Source of the DNA: Macrobrachium rosenbergii
Lineage: Eukaryota; Arthropoda; Malacostraca; Decapoda; Palaemonidae
Direction of reading: 5' to 3'
DNA: 64,000 nt
NCBI RefSeq assembly: GCF_040412425.1
Contig: NC_089777.1
Span: forward strand, 32,342,537-32,406,536
Below are positions 36,200 to 52,272 of this stretch, in pieces (position 1 is the first letter of the stretch; each line of letters opens with the position of its first letter). The translations under genes and the position numbers were made by a program. A model generated the notes under the pieces. That model saw nothing but the letters and a program-made list of their open reading frames with translations. It did no database searches and was not told where the DNA came from.

Positions 36200-36264
<65 letters not shown>
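36200..36264. repeat. (GA)n microsatellite
   Basis: About 32 GA units, preceded by a direct duplication of GGTCATCTTAT (36178-36200). Confidence 0.95.
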
Positions 36265-36266
<2 letters not shown>

Positions 36267-36451
36267 TGGTGTAGGCAATCGGTATTCCCTCCAAATATAC
36301 AGTCATTTCATAAAACATGAGGGCATCGACATGGTAATCTTCACTCCACAGGTGAGGAAGCGTCCAATAGATCTTCGTCAGATATTTTTGTGTGATAATA
36401 GATTTTTTTTATCCAGCAAAACAAGTCCATTCGAAAATGGAAGACAATGGG

Positions 36452-36454
<3 letters not shown>

Positions 36455-36518
<64 letters not shown>
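36455..36518. repeat. (GA)n microsatellite
   Basis: About 32 GA units. The 111-codon plus frame linking the two tracts is an Arg/Glu repeat artefact. Confidence 0.95.
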
Positions 36519-36519
<1 letters not shown>

Positions 36520-37460
36520 TGATAAAGTTGATCTTCTTGAATAGCATAAATAAATTGAAGATTAGGAATGCCATTTTCCATTGCTTTGTGTTTGTATGTA
36601 TGTACGTATGTATCCTTGTGTAGCCTTTGCGCCTAAAAAAAAAAATAAGCGTTTCCAGGGCAATATAAAAATGATCCTTTCTCACATGATATATATGATG
36701 ATTTATTTATTTGCCACACTGGCGTCACATCATAGGGACTCGGAGCTGTGTTTTCTTACGTTACACGAAATTACCTGTATGTCAGTTACACATGGATCTC
36801 CTGTTCGAACGATAATGGTTACTAAAACTTGAAATCATTACTGTACTCAAAGATCTTTTCGCTAGGCTCCATGAGCCACTGAATTCCGTTTCAAAGAACA
36901 ATATTTAAAGACTAAGTAACCTATTTCAATGTATGTTGCTACTACACGACTGACAAGTCGAAAATGAACTGCCTCAACATCACTGTAAATGATCAGAGAT
37001 GGGAGTCTTAAACTAGAATATCTCCTCAGATGCTCATTAATAGTATCAAAGAAAAGAGGAAGAAGAAGAAGAAAAAACATTTACGTCCACTTATCTGCCA
37101 GTTGTAGCGGCCGTTTAGGTTTCATTTGTAGCCCCGTCTCTTTACAGTAGCCGGGCCATTATTTGCGGTTATTTTGCCGAAACAAAAGACAGGAAACGCT
37201 TGTTAGGCCAGACAATAGGGGGCAGCACAATTCCCTGCCCCGGCAAACGTACACAGACACTCACTCTCCCTCCCTCTCTCTCTCTTTTATACAACAAACA
37301 CCAAAGATGGACTCCAGCTTTCACTGGAAAACCTCATCGAGATCCTTCTGGAAGGACACTCCAGCCCTCCGTGGATGGTTCATTTCAAACCGTTTGCTTA
37401 AATGGTTTATTGATTATTCGAAAGATCAGAGGCATTTCAATGAATTTATGAAAATTGAAT
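36519..37460. other. AT-rich stretch, nothing recognised
   Basis: No supported feature. 37163-37474 is a modestly GC-richer open frame without recognisable domains. Confidence 0.45.
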
Positions 37461-37658
<198 letters not shown>

Positions 37659-37708
37659 TATAATATCACGTTCTATATCTTCGTGATTCAGTTGTACATA
37701 CATATATA

Positions 37709-41905
<4,197 letters not shown>

Positions 41906-41960
<55 letters not shown>
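41906..41960. repeat. (GA)n microsatellite
   Basis: About 27 GA units. Confidence 0.95.
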
Positions 41961-41964
<4 letters not shown>

Positions 41965-42272
41965 GCCGTACAGAAAGCCATGAACCTCGTGAAATGTCTT
42001 AACCGCAAATAATGAAAAACACGTTCATTTTTTTTTTTTTACAATACAATAAAAATAGCCACTTGATATAAGCTGTTGTATCTACTACAAGCAGAGACGC
42101 GCATGCGTTTAATGTCACAACAAATATCAGAGTATATTATGTAATATGAATGATTTTACGAACGCGTACAGTAGTCACGCAGGTAAACCTTCATTAAGAG
42201 ACATGCAAAATGTACAGCTGTAGTTGACATATTTAAACAACAAGCTTAGTTACAGAAGAACGCTTAGATAAT

Positions 42273-42276
<4 letters not shown>

Positions 42277-42347
<71 letters not shown>
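42277..42347. repeat. (CT)n microsatellite
   Basis: About 35 CT units. Confidence 0.95.
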
Positions 42348-42351
<4 letters not shown>

Positions 42352-43125
42352 GTGCGTGTACATGTAGCTTTAGCTTATTGATTATAGAACTGACAATAAC
42401 ATTCAAGATTTTAAAATGATCCTGAAGATGGATACACAAAGGCTTTTCGAATTCAATGTCAAAATTTTCAATTGTTTAAGCAGATTATTCTAAGACCTGT
42501 CGCCTGGACTCCAAATTAAATACCATACCTTTGCCAACTCAGGTTAGAACACAAGCAATGCTAATGGTTAACTGTAGAGTTAACATTGCTTAAGCAACAG
42601 ATAAATAAGAGGTAATGTCACTCATACCTGAGAGGGTTAAATCTAAGGAACTACTTTTTATCCTTGGCAGCATTTCCTACCTCTTGTACCACAGTGATTC
42701 AAGATATAGAAGCGCTTAATTAGCTGTCGTTATCGCTGCCTTGTTTGTATTCAGAAATAAACTGATATTCTTATCATTCCTGATGGGACTGAGTGAGTGA
42801 CTGTGCAAGATTCTTCGAGTCGATGTTATTGGTTGGGTCCAGCTTGTGAAGGTTATCAGGAAAATGCAAACAAGTCACATACTGATTGTTCATTCTTGAA
42901 ATAAAATTCAGTCACAGTTAACCCTACGAGGGCAATTAATACGAATAAGTCTTTAATCCTAACATGGATATTAAAGGCAGAGAAATAATATTTCCCACAT
43001 CAGTATTACAATATTTACGAATATCTGTGCCACAACTGTTATCAAAGACATTTTAATGGAAGCAGTTGTCAATCTCGTGTATAAACAAGTAGCAGCACAT
43101 TCTCTTATGAAAACCAGTTTTCGTT
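42348..43125. other. AT-rich stretch, nothing recognised
   Basis: A small bulged inverted repeat, GCAATG..GTTAAC / GTTAACATTGC, lies at about 42555-42592. Nothing else is supported. Confidence 0.5.
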
Positions 43126-43150
43126 AAAAAAAAAAAAAAAAAAAAAAAAA
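43126..43150. repeat. Poly(A) run
   Basis: 25 uninterrupted A residues. It could be the tail of a retroposed sequence on the plus strand, but no body or flanking duplication was found. Confidence 0.9.
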
Positions 43151-43244
43151 CTTTGGGCACAGCAGATGCTCCATTTATGGAGCGTAGCAAAGATGTATGT
43201 AAATATTAGACACTGTTTTTGATACTACCTAAGGTAAACCTGTT

Positions 43245-43600
43245 TGCAATCACCAACTGGCGGGGATGATTAGGAAGATGCGACACATGGTGTCGCTGGT
43301 GAGTAAAAATAAAGCGAAAACAACCACTGTCGTTCGGACTGGTGGCTGAGATTAACCCAAACAGATGGTGATGTAAGCCATCGAGGCTCCCAACTTCAGC
43401 TTTATCGTGAAAACATCGCCAGGGTCAGGCCGTGTCAGGGTAATCAGCGGCTGTCCAGGAGAGCCTTTGATGAGCAGCGACTGGGCACGACGGCAGCAAA
43501 GTCTTCAGTGGTTGGGTTTGACTCGTCGTCTTGATATCAATCGAACACACCCACACCGATCATCAACATCCAAACACTGATCTTCACACCTGGAGGTTCT
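43245..43600. promoter_or_regulatory. GC-richer island of unknown nature
   Basis: CpG-bearing, higher-complexity sequence, including a donor-like CTG|GTGAGTAAA near 43297 and CGACTGGGCACGACGGCAGC at about 43478. No open frame of note. It could be conserved non-coding DNA or an untranslated exon. Confidence 0.18.
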
Positions 43601-44216
43601 CATCGTTAGTCAAACGCCTATGATCATACATAATGTATGATAGAACGTTGCTCAATCAACACCAGGTCGTCTTTCTTTAAGGGGGGAGGGGAGATATTTG
43701 AATAAAAGATTTTATAACGTTTATCGTACTGGAATATTTGAGGCTATGCTATCGTCTTGCACACGTGAGGTTAACTCTATATTTGGTATTGTTATAAATC
43801 TTGAATATCTTGGCTGGATTTAACCTACGATATAATAGTACATAATTCCATTACCGTTTACATTGACGCTCTTTGAGTAAGTTCTAAATATATCCAGTTA
43901 CCTTCAACGTAGGGTTACTGGGCATTTGCGTCATTGATAATTTCGTACTTTGCAATATATCTGAGGCAATAATGATGCTGTAAAGTGCATTGTACAACTC
44001 TCCATCCCTTATCATATTAAATGCTTTAATTTTTTCCCCATAATATTTCTTATACAGCTACGATATTTTCTAAGTGATTATAATTTATTGTCAGATCTTA
44101 ATGTTTGAAACTGTTTATTTATAGTAATAAGTAAAGAAACTTCCTAGTAGAAGAAATTGTAATTTATAGGGTATATATTATTTAGGCTCCTGTTTTCTTG
44201 TCCTTTTTTCCAAGTC

Positions 44217-44220
<4 letters not shown>
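43601..44220. other. AT-rich stretch, nothing recognised
   Basis: The palindrome ATCATACAT-A-ATGTATGAT lies at 43623-43641. Otherwise no supported feature. Confidence 0.5.

Positions 44221-44287
<67 letters not shown>
44221..44287. repeat. (CT)n microsatellite
   Basis: About 33 CT units. Confidence 0.95.
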
Positions 44288-44290
<3 letters not shown>

Positions 44291-46480
44291 CAAACCTACC
44301 CAGTGGCACTTATGTTTCTGGTGTTTCATAGATATCAAGCTTTTTTTTTTTTAAAATAAGAGTATATTGTTTCCTCTGTGGGACTTTCTTTAGTTTCTTC
44401 TTGTTTCCAAAATTCTAGTCCTACTCATGTTTTACTGGTACCCCTTACTGCGTAAAATTCCTCCCATGCTAAAACTGAACTGTAATTAGTAATAACGGTA
44501 GTACTCATCCCCGGGTGCTGGTCTTTATCCCCTGACCAAAGACTTTCCTCATTTCGTTCCAGAATCCGGGTTCAAGGGTTTCGAGTGGAGAGTGTATCCA
44601 AGGATATCAGGATATGGATAAGTCTGGAATTCACCGCGAAGGACCGTTGTATTCACAAGGATTTGGTAAATGTGAGTAGTAAATTCTTCTCTGGCCCAAA
44701 TAACCTTCACTAAGTTTGGTCCATCCTGAAAATTATAGATATATTTTCTGTCTTATAGGTTTTTTATATTAGTTTATTGGATTAAAAGGGAGGAAAATAT
44801 AACAGAAATAGACCAGTTGGCTAAAAACCTGGAAATGAATTTGCAGGAAGAAATGACAGACATAATAGGGACTGATTAAATAGTCCTCATGGCAGACCTG
44901 CCGAAAGCCGTGGTAATTTCAAGAACGATGAAAAAAGATTCCTGAAAACTCTTGAGAGATATCTAGATTAGAAAGCTGGGAGATATCACTTGTTGATTTT
45001 GCTCTATGGATTTTATATTAATAATTATTGAGAAAGGTGTGAGATTCTATGTTTTTTAGAAGGCACTTATGTCGTTTATTCTTTTTAAATTTTGTTTGTG
45101 CAAGTGGATTTTTTTTTCAGTAAACATCAATCTACAAGTTAATCGATTACGTTATTTCAAAGCGCAATATAACTGATACTGTTGTTTCTTATTTGAACTT
45201 AGATTAGATCAGCTTTCTTTTATTTTCCTTGTTTTCTAAATATTCTACTTATATTTTAGTGTCTTTTAACTCGTTTTTATTTTGCTCTTGCACATCGTTA
45301 GCTAAGCTAACCTTCCGGCATTGAGTATTTAGACTTCTGATCTTTTCTTTGGGCCAGTCTAGAAGACATTGTTATCACAGAACTCTGGAAACAAAGACGA
45401 AAATAAGTTCCAGAGTTAGAGCTAGACGGTATTTCTTTATTTCGTTAACGTATACGAGATTCAGTTCATGTTTGGCAGTAGAACATTAAGGATTTATATG
45501 ATTTATTCACCATAATACTAACATCTGTTCTTGTCGACTAGGTTCAAAGAAAAGAAGCAAATATGGAAGGGAACGATAAGAGAAAAGAAAACAGGGGCTA
45601 ATCCAGAGGGAATAAATGGTGCCGAGGACTTTACCCTTAAACCACAAACAAAACTTCTTTTGAATCGATAAAACCATCTTTTAAATGCTTTCAATAATTC
45701 ATAAATGTATATCCTAAGGGTTTCACGAAAATGTAAGTCTGTTTATTTAACAACCTCAATATTCGAATATTCATTATCGAACTGTTTTCTATCTTGTCAC
45801 CATGACTTTAATTATTTAGTAAATCTTGATCCTGGGAGTTGGATTATATTTTAAGGATTTTTCGTTTATCGTCTGAATATTCTTTAATTCATTATCAGTA
45901 TTAGTATTGTCTTTTTTATTTGTCATGACGGGAGCAAAATGACAAACGAGCATTGTTACTGTTGGAAAAAACTCATTATAACGCCGAAACCTTTGTTACT
46001 ATAATCATTCTTCAGATCTATACTCCGTGTTATCATTAGCCCCGTTACCCTTATGTACTGTATATGTCCGTACCCTTCTCCTCCTTAGGCCAAGCCCTAC
46101 AAACACCCTGTAGGTTTTACCATAATCAATCATATTTAAAATTTTTCCCTTTAGGCCCGACAAAGAGACTCTGCCCTATGGACGTTCGCAATGACTATGT
46201 TCTTATTATGATGAATATATTATTACTGTAACATGATAAATGAAAAATAGTTCCCTTTTGAAATTAATGTTTTTGGGATATCTGAAATGTTTAACATTGA
46301 ATTCTCTTGCAACCATCGCTCTTACATTTCACAGTTGAAGAACGACATGATGGGGACAAACTCATGTCCCTCGTTTTTTTCTTACCTGAAAGTAGGATGG
46401 GAGCACACTACAACATCAAATGAAATGACGCGATGGAAAACAAATTTACAAAATGATCCGCAACTCGAAAACTTCAAATC
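44288..46480. other. Long AT-rich stretch; one short coding-like patch
   Basis: At about 44786-44878 a plus frame reads REENITEIDQLAKNLEMNLQ and further acidic residues to a stop. It looks protein-like but is only about 30 codons, with stops just upstream, and I recognise no family. The remainder is featureless. Confidence 0.4.
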
Positions 46481-46483
46481 ATC

Positions 46484-47245
46484 ATGATGACAACATTATT
46501 TCCTTTTGAAACTCCATCGCCACAACGAAAGGCTGCTTTTTTCTCCTGTTTCATTTTAGCAGCACTAAAAACTCCACCGCCGCACCATCCGGTTGCTCGC
46601 CCACGATCGCCCCGACAAAGCATAAAATACGCCGTGAAATCTTCTTCTGAGACCTTAGCCGAAGTTGAGTACCCCCCGCCACCCGGCAGTTCAGGGTCTC
46701 AATGGGCGGTCGACCTCGGCAAACCAGAGCCTTTTCTTCTTGTCTGCACTAATTTACTTAAAGTGCGGACCCCAGAAGCCAACCCGCTACCGTCAGACTC
46801 TTTCTCTTTCTCTCTCTCTCTTTCTTTCTCTTTCTCTCTCTTTCCTTCTCGCGTTGTTGTATTCCAACGCCTTTGAAGATTTCGCCACTTGGCTTCGGCT
46901 TCACAATCGCGTTCAGCTTCCGGTGCTGGATTCACGAATCTTGCTCATTCGCTTATCAGTATCTGTAGGGAATTATCGGTTCGTTTCGAACCAGTCACTT
47001 ACGACATAGGCCTTTTCCTTCAGAATTTCTTCATGCATTTAATATTTCAGATAACAGATTCAAAGCCCCCTTCAGAGCTCCAAGTGGGTGGAAGAAGAGG
47101 GGAAGGAAGAGTTTCGGACCACGGGGTTGGTAGGCTTCTTTCATGGCCGCACAAAAGCAGCGGCAGGAGGTTCCACGCCTTTTTCCCGCCTTTTCCTTTG
47201 TTCCAGCTAAGGCTCAGTGTCACCCGCGAAACGGCGCCCTGATGA
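46484..47245. promoter_or_regulatory. GC/CpG-richer island with long overlapping frames
   Basis: 46550-46790 and 47060-47240 are GC-rich. A 130-codon plus frame (46484-46876) is proline-rich (PPPHHPVARPRSPRQS), passes into a CT/TTC tract (46801-46855), and is overlapped by frames in other phases and on the minus strand. I recognise no domain; open frames in several phases fit GC-rich non-coding DNA. Confidence 0.22.
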
Positions 47246-48078
47246 ATGGACGAAACTGGGAATGAGTCTATTACCTCCTTTTTCCGAGTTCTTTTTGTGT
47301 CGGAGGAAGGAAAGGTGGAAATATGGTGCGTGTTGCCCATACAGAGAGAAAGACAGACGGAGAGAATCATGACACAAATCATTCACTGTATCCAGAATGG
47401 TGTCATCCAGTGTAGGTTTATAAATCAACGTTGCAGACTGAGACGTCTTGAGAAGATGAAGTTTGAAACGTTGTACCAATGAAAAATGTTTCTTGTTACT
47501 TGCAAACCGCTCTAAGTATTTCCGCTTTGACATTCTTCATAATTGGCGCTCGAAGGCGACAATATAAATCTCCCAAGTAATAACGTATCTTATATTGGAG
47601 GTTAGTGCTTCTTCTTAGCTTAAGCAATGTCTTCACTTCTGCCATCGTGATGACTTGTTACAGTTATATTTTCAAGTATCCCATAAATGTTTTATCGACG
47701 TATTTAATGACCGCATCCCAACGAATCTGAAAACAGACGAACTTCTCAGAAAACAAACTTTTCCTTGGGGTATCCAACCTTCATTCATCAGTTCCAGCAA
47801 AGAAAGGACCACAGGGGGAATAGAAGGGATACCTCCTCTTTCCTGCGGTGGTCCTCCTTAGGATAAACACTTTCGCTATCGTGTATTATTTTGTTCATTT
47901 GGTCCGGTTTCATGGGTCGTTCTCTGTCGCGCCTTCCGTGAATCGGATGGGAAAGCCATGAAACTGTTCATTGAGTGAACTGCCGTCTTTGGAATTCAAT
48001 CTGTCCTTGAGGCGTTTGTGCGAATTTACCAACGAGGTGGACGGTATTTAAGTTAAAGTATTTTATATATACACTTAT
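47246..48078. other. Mixed stretch, nothing recognised
   Basis: No supported feature. Confidence 0.45.
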
Positions 48079-48210
48079 GGAAGGAAAATCCAGTGATATG
48101 CAATGCCTAGCAAATTACATATTTAGTAAGCATTCGCTAACTGTGACTAGCGAGAGCTTACTAAATGTTTAAATTGCTAGCTATTGCATATTATTGTGGA
48201 TTTTCATTCC
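48079..48210. repeat. 132-bp fold-back hairpin with ~60-bp arms
   Basis: The left arm (48079-48138) runs GGAAGGAAAATCC, ATATGCAAT, CTAGCAA, ATTTAGTAAGC, TCGCT. The right arm (48149-48210) is its reverse complement with scattered mismatches and small indels. The loop is 10 bp (AACTGTGACT). The termini are TGGAAGGAAAATCC / GGATTTTCATTCCA. No clear target-site duplication is seen. It looks like a MITE-like fold-back or the template of a long hairpin RNA. Confidence 0.88.
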
Positions 48211-48219
48211 ATTTACCTG

Positions 48220-48472
48220 TCTGTGAGTCTGCAACAATGTCATAGTTACATTATACCTTGTCTCAAAAACCCATGTTGAGATAATGTTGCAGGCCTCAAG
48301 GACTTTCCTACCTCTGCTGCGACCCACCCCAGTCGATTAGTCCTCATGTACAAAATTTACTACTTAGGTCAATAGGGCCACAATGGGATTTTAAGGAAAC
48401 AATCCCTCTCCGTGGGATCGAACACGAGTTCTCATGCTGGCAAGGTGAGGTCGTTAACCACTGAGCTACGGC

Positions 48473-48476
<4 letters not shown>
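48220..48476 (-). mobile_element. tRNA-derived SINE, adjoining a GA/CT tract
   Basis: Read on the minus strand from 48476: GCCGTAGCTCAGTGGTTAAC is a canonical A box with D-arm, then TCGTG-TTCGATC-CCACG (48426-48409) is a T-arm with B box. This is a good tRNA-like head. A non-tRNA body follows (GGGCCACAATGG region on the plus strand) to about 48220. The acceptor stem does not pair, so it is not a functional tRNA. The 3' boundary is uncertain and no target-site duplication was found. The GA tract (on this strand) lies immediately 5' of the head. Confidence 0.65.

Positions 48477-48521
<45 letters not shown>
48476..48521. repeat. (CT)n microsatellite
   Basis: About 23 CT units directly abutting the tRNA-like head. 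Confidence 0.95.
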
Positions 48522-48526
<5 letters not shown>

Positions 48527-49495
48527 CAAAAAATTGACATTTTCTTAATTCCAAGTATTTTCGTTTACATTTTTATACTTTTTTTTATGTCATCGTAACA
48601 TCACTCATTGATATTAGTGCTTTTATTCGCATTTTCCTATCACTCCCTTATTTTCTTTTCAATTGTACACGTTCTTCGTAGATGCTAGATAAAGAAGATA
48701 TAAGTTACTTATCAATTTTTACTAAAAAAATGGTACCAAGAAAGGATACGCAGTTATTTAATTTTTCTGAATATTGTGAGCAAAATTTTTCCTTTTAGAG
48801 AAAAACAAAAATAAGTAAATAAATAATTTTTTTGTGAGTGATCTCTCAAAATTTTTCATAGGTTCGCATTGTATAAATGAACAAATTTCATACTGATTTC
48901 CTTCATAAGCAATTGTTTTTCAGAAATACATAACAGATTAATCGATGAGGAATTTGAACCACTCATGAGTCAGCGATCCTCAAGAACTCCAAAACAGTGG
49001 CAACCTTTGCCCTCCACCTTAACTTAATTTACCTCTAAATAGCCGTTTCCTGACCACTTACTTGAGCCAAAGGACTTTGGCGGAGGGAAATAGGAGTGGA
49101 CAAAGGAATGAATAAAGAAAGAGAAGCGTCATGAATGAGGAAAAGTGACAAGGAATGATAAATGTAGTTTGTTTCCTTTGAACGCAGGTTATTTTAACAG
49201 TCTTTGGTTTTCGTCCAATAATCCAACCTTCCTTAAGCTTCTTCCTTGAATGCTACAGAAGCTGGACTTGTATTATTTATTTCTGAGAGGTTCTTGGCCT
49301 TCTATCTGCTATGTTAGGCTGTAGAAAGACAGCGGTGACATTGGGGTATACGGCTTGGAAATAAGAGAAAGACATTGTGCCCAAGGAGGACCATTGTTGG
49401 GTTCTTTTACTCCTTAATTGAACGTTTAAAAGGAGAGGTAACTCGGACGCGTTAATCCCCTAAGTAGGGAGCTTGACTGAAACATACAAACGTAC
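48522..49495. other. AT-rich stretch; one weak B-box-like motif
   Basis: On the minus strand GTGGTTCAAATTCC (about 48962-48949) resembles a B box, but no A box or body is clear. Nothing else is supported. Confidence 0.4.
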
Positions 49496-49692
49496 ACACA
49501 CACACCCACACACTTATACATACATGTATATATATGTACTGTATATATATATATATACATATATATATATTTGTATATAATATACATATATATATATATA
49601 TATATATATTTGTATTTATAAATTATATATAAGTATAGATACATATATAATTATGTATATATAATTTATATATATATATATATATATATATA
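49496..49692. repeat. (CA)n and interrupted (TA)n microsatellite
   Basis: CA to 49512, CATA/TA runs, then TA tracts with TTTGTAT interruptions to the edge of the palindrome. Confidence 0.9.
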
Positions 49693-49698
49693 ATTATT

Positions 49699-49760
49699 AA
49701 GGACCTCATTCAAACTGGATGGTATCAAATTTGATGCCATCCAGTTTGAATGAGGTCCTT
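49699..49760. repeat. 62-bp near-perfect palindrome with no loop
   Basis: Arms AAGGACCTCATTCAAACTGG.. and their exact reverse complement meet at a centre, CAAA|TTTG (49729/49730). The only non-Watson-Crick pair is T49723 with G36 of the other arm (49736), a G-U wobble in RNA. The left border is a TA microsatellite. It is longer and cleaner than chance allows. Confidence 0.95.
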
Positions 49761-50573
49761 TTAGTAATTCTACTAATGCACAGAACAATTGTGTAATTGA
49801 TAAAGTTAATATATGTATATGTATAATATATATAGTTATGGTTATGTTATAAGAATATTTGTTTTAATAAAGAAACTTTTTTTTTATATTTTGACATCTG
49901 GCTAGTAGAGGGAAGGCTTGTACCCGTAGCTTTAGTTGAAATATCTGTCGTCCTTGTTTTATTTCTATTTGGTTTACTTGCTTAGGCAAGTATATATTCT
50001 ATTTTATCGTTTCTATTAGTTATAAGTGGCTTTGGTCATTGACATTTGTGACTGGTTGAAAATTATTGTCGGCCGAGTAATACCTTTAAAAATTGTTTCT
50101 GGTCTGTTTACGTGATATATTGTTGGGAAGTCGTGTACTCTTCCATATTTAGCCGTAAATTATTGGTGTTTGGATGTAGTTTGTTTCTCTTTATTTCTCT
50201 CACTAATTTTGTTTTAATCCTCGAATATAATTTGGCTAAGGGAAAGAATGGTGTAAGTAGTAAATAGAATATTATAGTTGAATGTATTTTATCCTGTTTT
50301 TGCCTGTTAGGAGGACATCTGAAGGGCATTTATAAGGTGGCTGAAAAAAATTCTTTTAATTTTCTTTTGTTTGGCTCTGACAAACCACCTTTCTCAGACA
50401 CTATTACCTGACTTGTTTTGATGTTATTTTCACATGTTTTAAAGACGCCTCTAATCATTTCAATTCCCAGCTTCTGATTTTTTCCTCATTAATAAAATTC
50501 GTAGTAAATAGTCTTTTTAGCATAGTGAGAATTATCTCATGCGTAGACTAAAAATCTCTAGATGTTTGTGTGC
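49761..50573. other. AT-rich stretch, nothing recognised
   Basis: No supported feature. Confidence 0.5.
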
Positions 50574-50590
50574 GTCTCTCTCTCTCTCTC

Positions 50591-50648
<58 letters not shown>
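50574..50648. repeat. (CT)n microsatellite
   Basis: About 37 TC units with one CC interruption. Confidence 0.95.
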
Positions 50649-50653
<5 letters not shown>

Positions 50654-50772
50654 TTGATAACATTTAGATATAAAAATAGGTACCTGTCTATCTGTCTGTC
50701 TACTCCCCTGCCAGCGGCCCCCTACCACCATTCTAGCTTAAAATTTTCAAAATTAGTTAGAGATGAAACTAC

Positions 50773-50839
<67 letters not shown>
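50773..50839. repeat. (CT)n microsatellite
   Basis: About 33 TC units. Confidence 0.95.
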
Positions 50840-50842
<3 letters not shown>

Positions 50843-50859
50843 AAAAGCTAGCTCCATCC

Positions 50860-51245
50860 TCTCTCCCGCGAGCACACGATTATGAATTCACAAATTTACG
50901 GGAAAACTTAAGCTGGCCCAAAATCTCCCCCAAAAATTAGAGTGCGGTCTTGCCTGGCGCGGCCATTAGGAAATCTCCCTCGCATACGCGTCGAAAAAAG
51001 AACCGTGTCATCATAAATGTTAACTCAAAGGAAAAACAAATCCTTATGAATCCCCGCTTTGTATACCGGAATGATAAGTACAGGCGAACCAGGATACCGG
51101 GCTTACATCTGCCATTGTATCTAGCGGGGTTTATGCAGTTGTATTTTACAAACCACGTAATGTATTCTGGTTATGATTACTGTTTGTGATGCACATGCTC
51201 TTGGCTGCGGCGCGATTTGCAAGGCTACGGGAAGTGTGGCCAAAA
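50860..51245. promoter_or_regulatory. CpG-bearing higher-complexity island
   Basis: Contains GGCGCGGCCATTAG (about 50957), ACGCGTCG (50987) and GGCTGCGGCGCGATTTGC (51201) in otherwise AT-rich DNA. The 79-codon plus frame has no recognisable domain. Candidate conserved non-coding element; inference only. Confidence 0.22.
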
Positions 51246-51598
51246 ATGGTGTGTTTTAGTTTTCTTTTTATCAACTCGTTACAAAAACGTACAGCATTCA
51301 TATTTTAAATACAGCAAAAAAGCAGGCATATATACAGAACATTCTTGTAAATTTACCAAGTAATACCGAAGGATTCATCAAAAAAGTTTGATTTTTTTTT
51401 TCACTTTATCCTCTGTATGGAAAAAGAATGTTTCAGTAAGGAAGAAAAGCGACAAAATAACTTGCTTGTTAGGATAATGCTTAATCTTTTATACGAATAA
51501 ACAAGCAATATTTCTTTTTAATTAGAGTTTATAGCCGAAATGAATATCGTCGTGAAATAAAAGCCGTAAAAATGCAGAAGCGTAAATTCATTCACTGA
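51246..51598. other. AT-rich stretch, nothing recognised
   Basis: No supported feature. Confidence 0.5.
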
Positions 51599-51600
51599 TA

Positions 51601-51651
<51 letters not shown>
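51599..51651. repeat. (AAT)n microsatellite
   Basis: About 17 AAT units. Confidence 0.95.
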
Positions 51652-51652
<1 letters not shown>

Positions 51653-51682
51653 GAAAAACAAATCCACTGTTATATTTATGTA

Positions 51683-51763
51683 TATGTACATATATTTAAA
51701 GATAAATCTAAACAGATAGCTTTCGGGAATCTGTACAGATTTATCTTTAAATATATATACATA
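51683..51763. repeat. 81-bp hairpin with 35-bp arms
   Basis: The left arm (51683-51717) has ATATTTAAAGATAAATCT..ACAGAT. The right arm (51729-51763) is its reverse complement with about three differences. The loop is AGCTTTCGGGA. It lies 31 bp from the AAT tract. Confidence 0.92.
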
Positions 51764-52150
51764 TACTGTACACAATTGTGGATTTGTTTGTCCATTTTAA
51801 GACTTATGCTACTATGAGTTTTTTAATAATAACAAAAATAATAATAACGTTTATATTTCGTGTAAATAACTTTTTACGTAATCAATGTCTACATCCACAA
51901 CCAGAAATTTCCATTATCGTCATTTTTCTTCGCTCCCTTATCTCCCTTTCCTTCCTCTTCCCTTCCTCTGAACCTCTTGGTCTACCTGCTTGCTAATCAG
52001 GCAGATCCAATCACCAAAACCAACAAAGATTTAGCCCAATCCTTCATATCCAAGATTAGTGGGTCTTAGTGGGGTCCATTCTTGAAACTAATCCCCCTGA
52101 GCGTTTTATGATGTAGGTTGTGTTAAGTGTACCGTGTTTAAAGGAACTCG
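51764..52150. other. AT-rich stretch, nothing recognised
   Basis: No supported feature. Confidence 0.5.
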
Positions 52151-52156
52151 AGAGAT

Positions 52157-52272
52157 GGTGGGGGGTTGGGGGTTGATTATGAAAGGAGTGGTTGGGTGGG
52201 GGTGGGGGTGGGGGAAGTTGGGGAAGGGGGTCATGGTTGGTTAGAATTTCGAAGGGGGTAGGGGGAAGGGGA
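52157..52272 (+). repeat. G-rich tract with many G-quadruplex motifs
   Basis: Repeated G4-G6 runs separated by T, A or short spacers (GGGTGGGGGTGGGGGTGGGG at about 52195-52215, then GGGGAAGGGGG). Both the glycine-rich plus frame and the proline-rich minus frame (126 codons) are composition artefacts. Confidence 0.9.

Noticed and set aside
36187..36522. Arg/Glu or Ser/Leu repeat frames across GA/CT tracts
   Set aside because: Direct products of dinucleotide repeats; also at 23250-23552, 41763-42008, 50570-50851 and 53561-54149.
43126..43150. Poly(A) tail of a processed pseudogene
   Set aside because: No recognisable gene body upstream and no flanking target-site duplication seen.
48404..48476. 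Functional tRNA gene on the minus strand
   Set aside because: A and B boxes and a T-arm are present, but the acceptor stem does not pair and the sequence continues as a SINE body.
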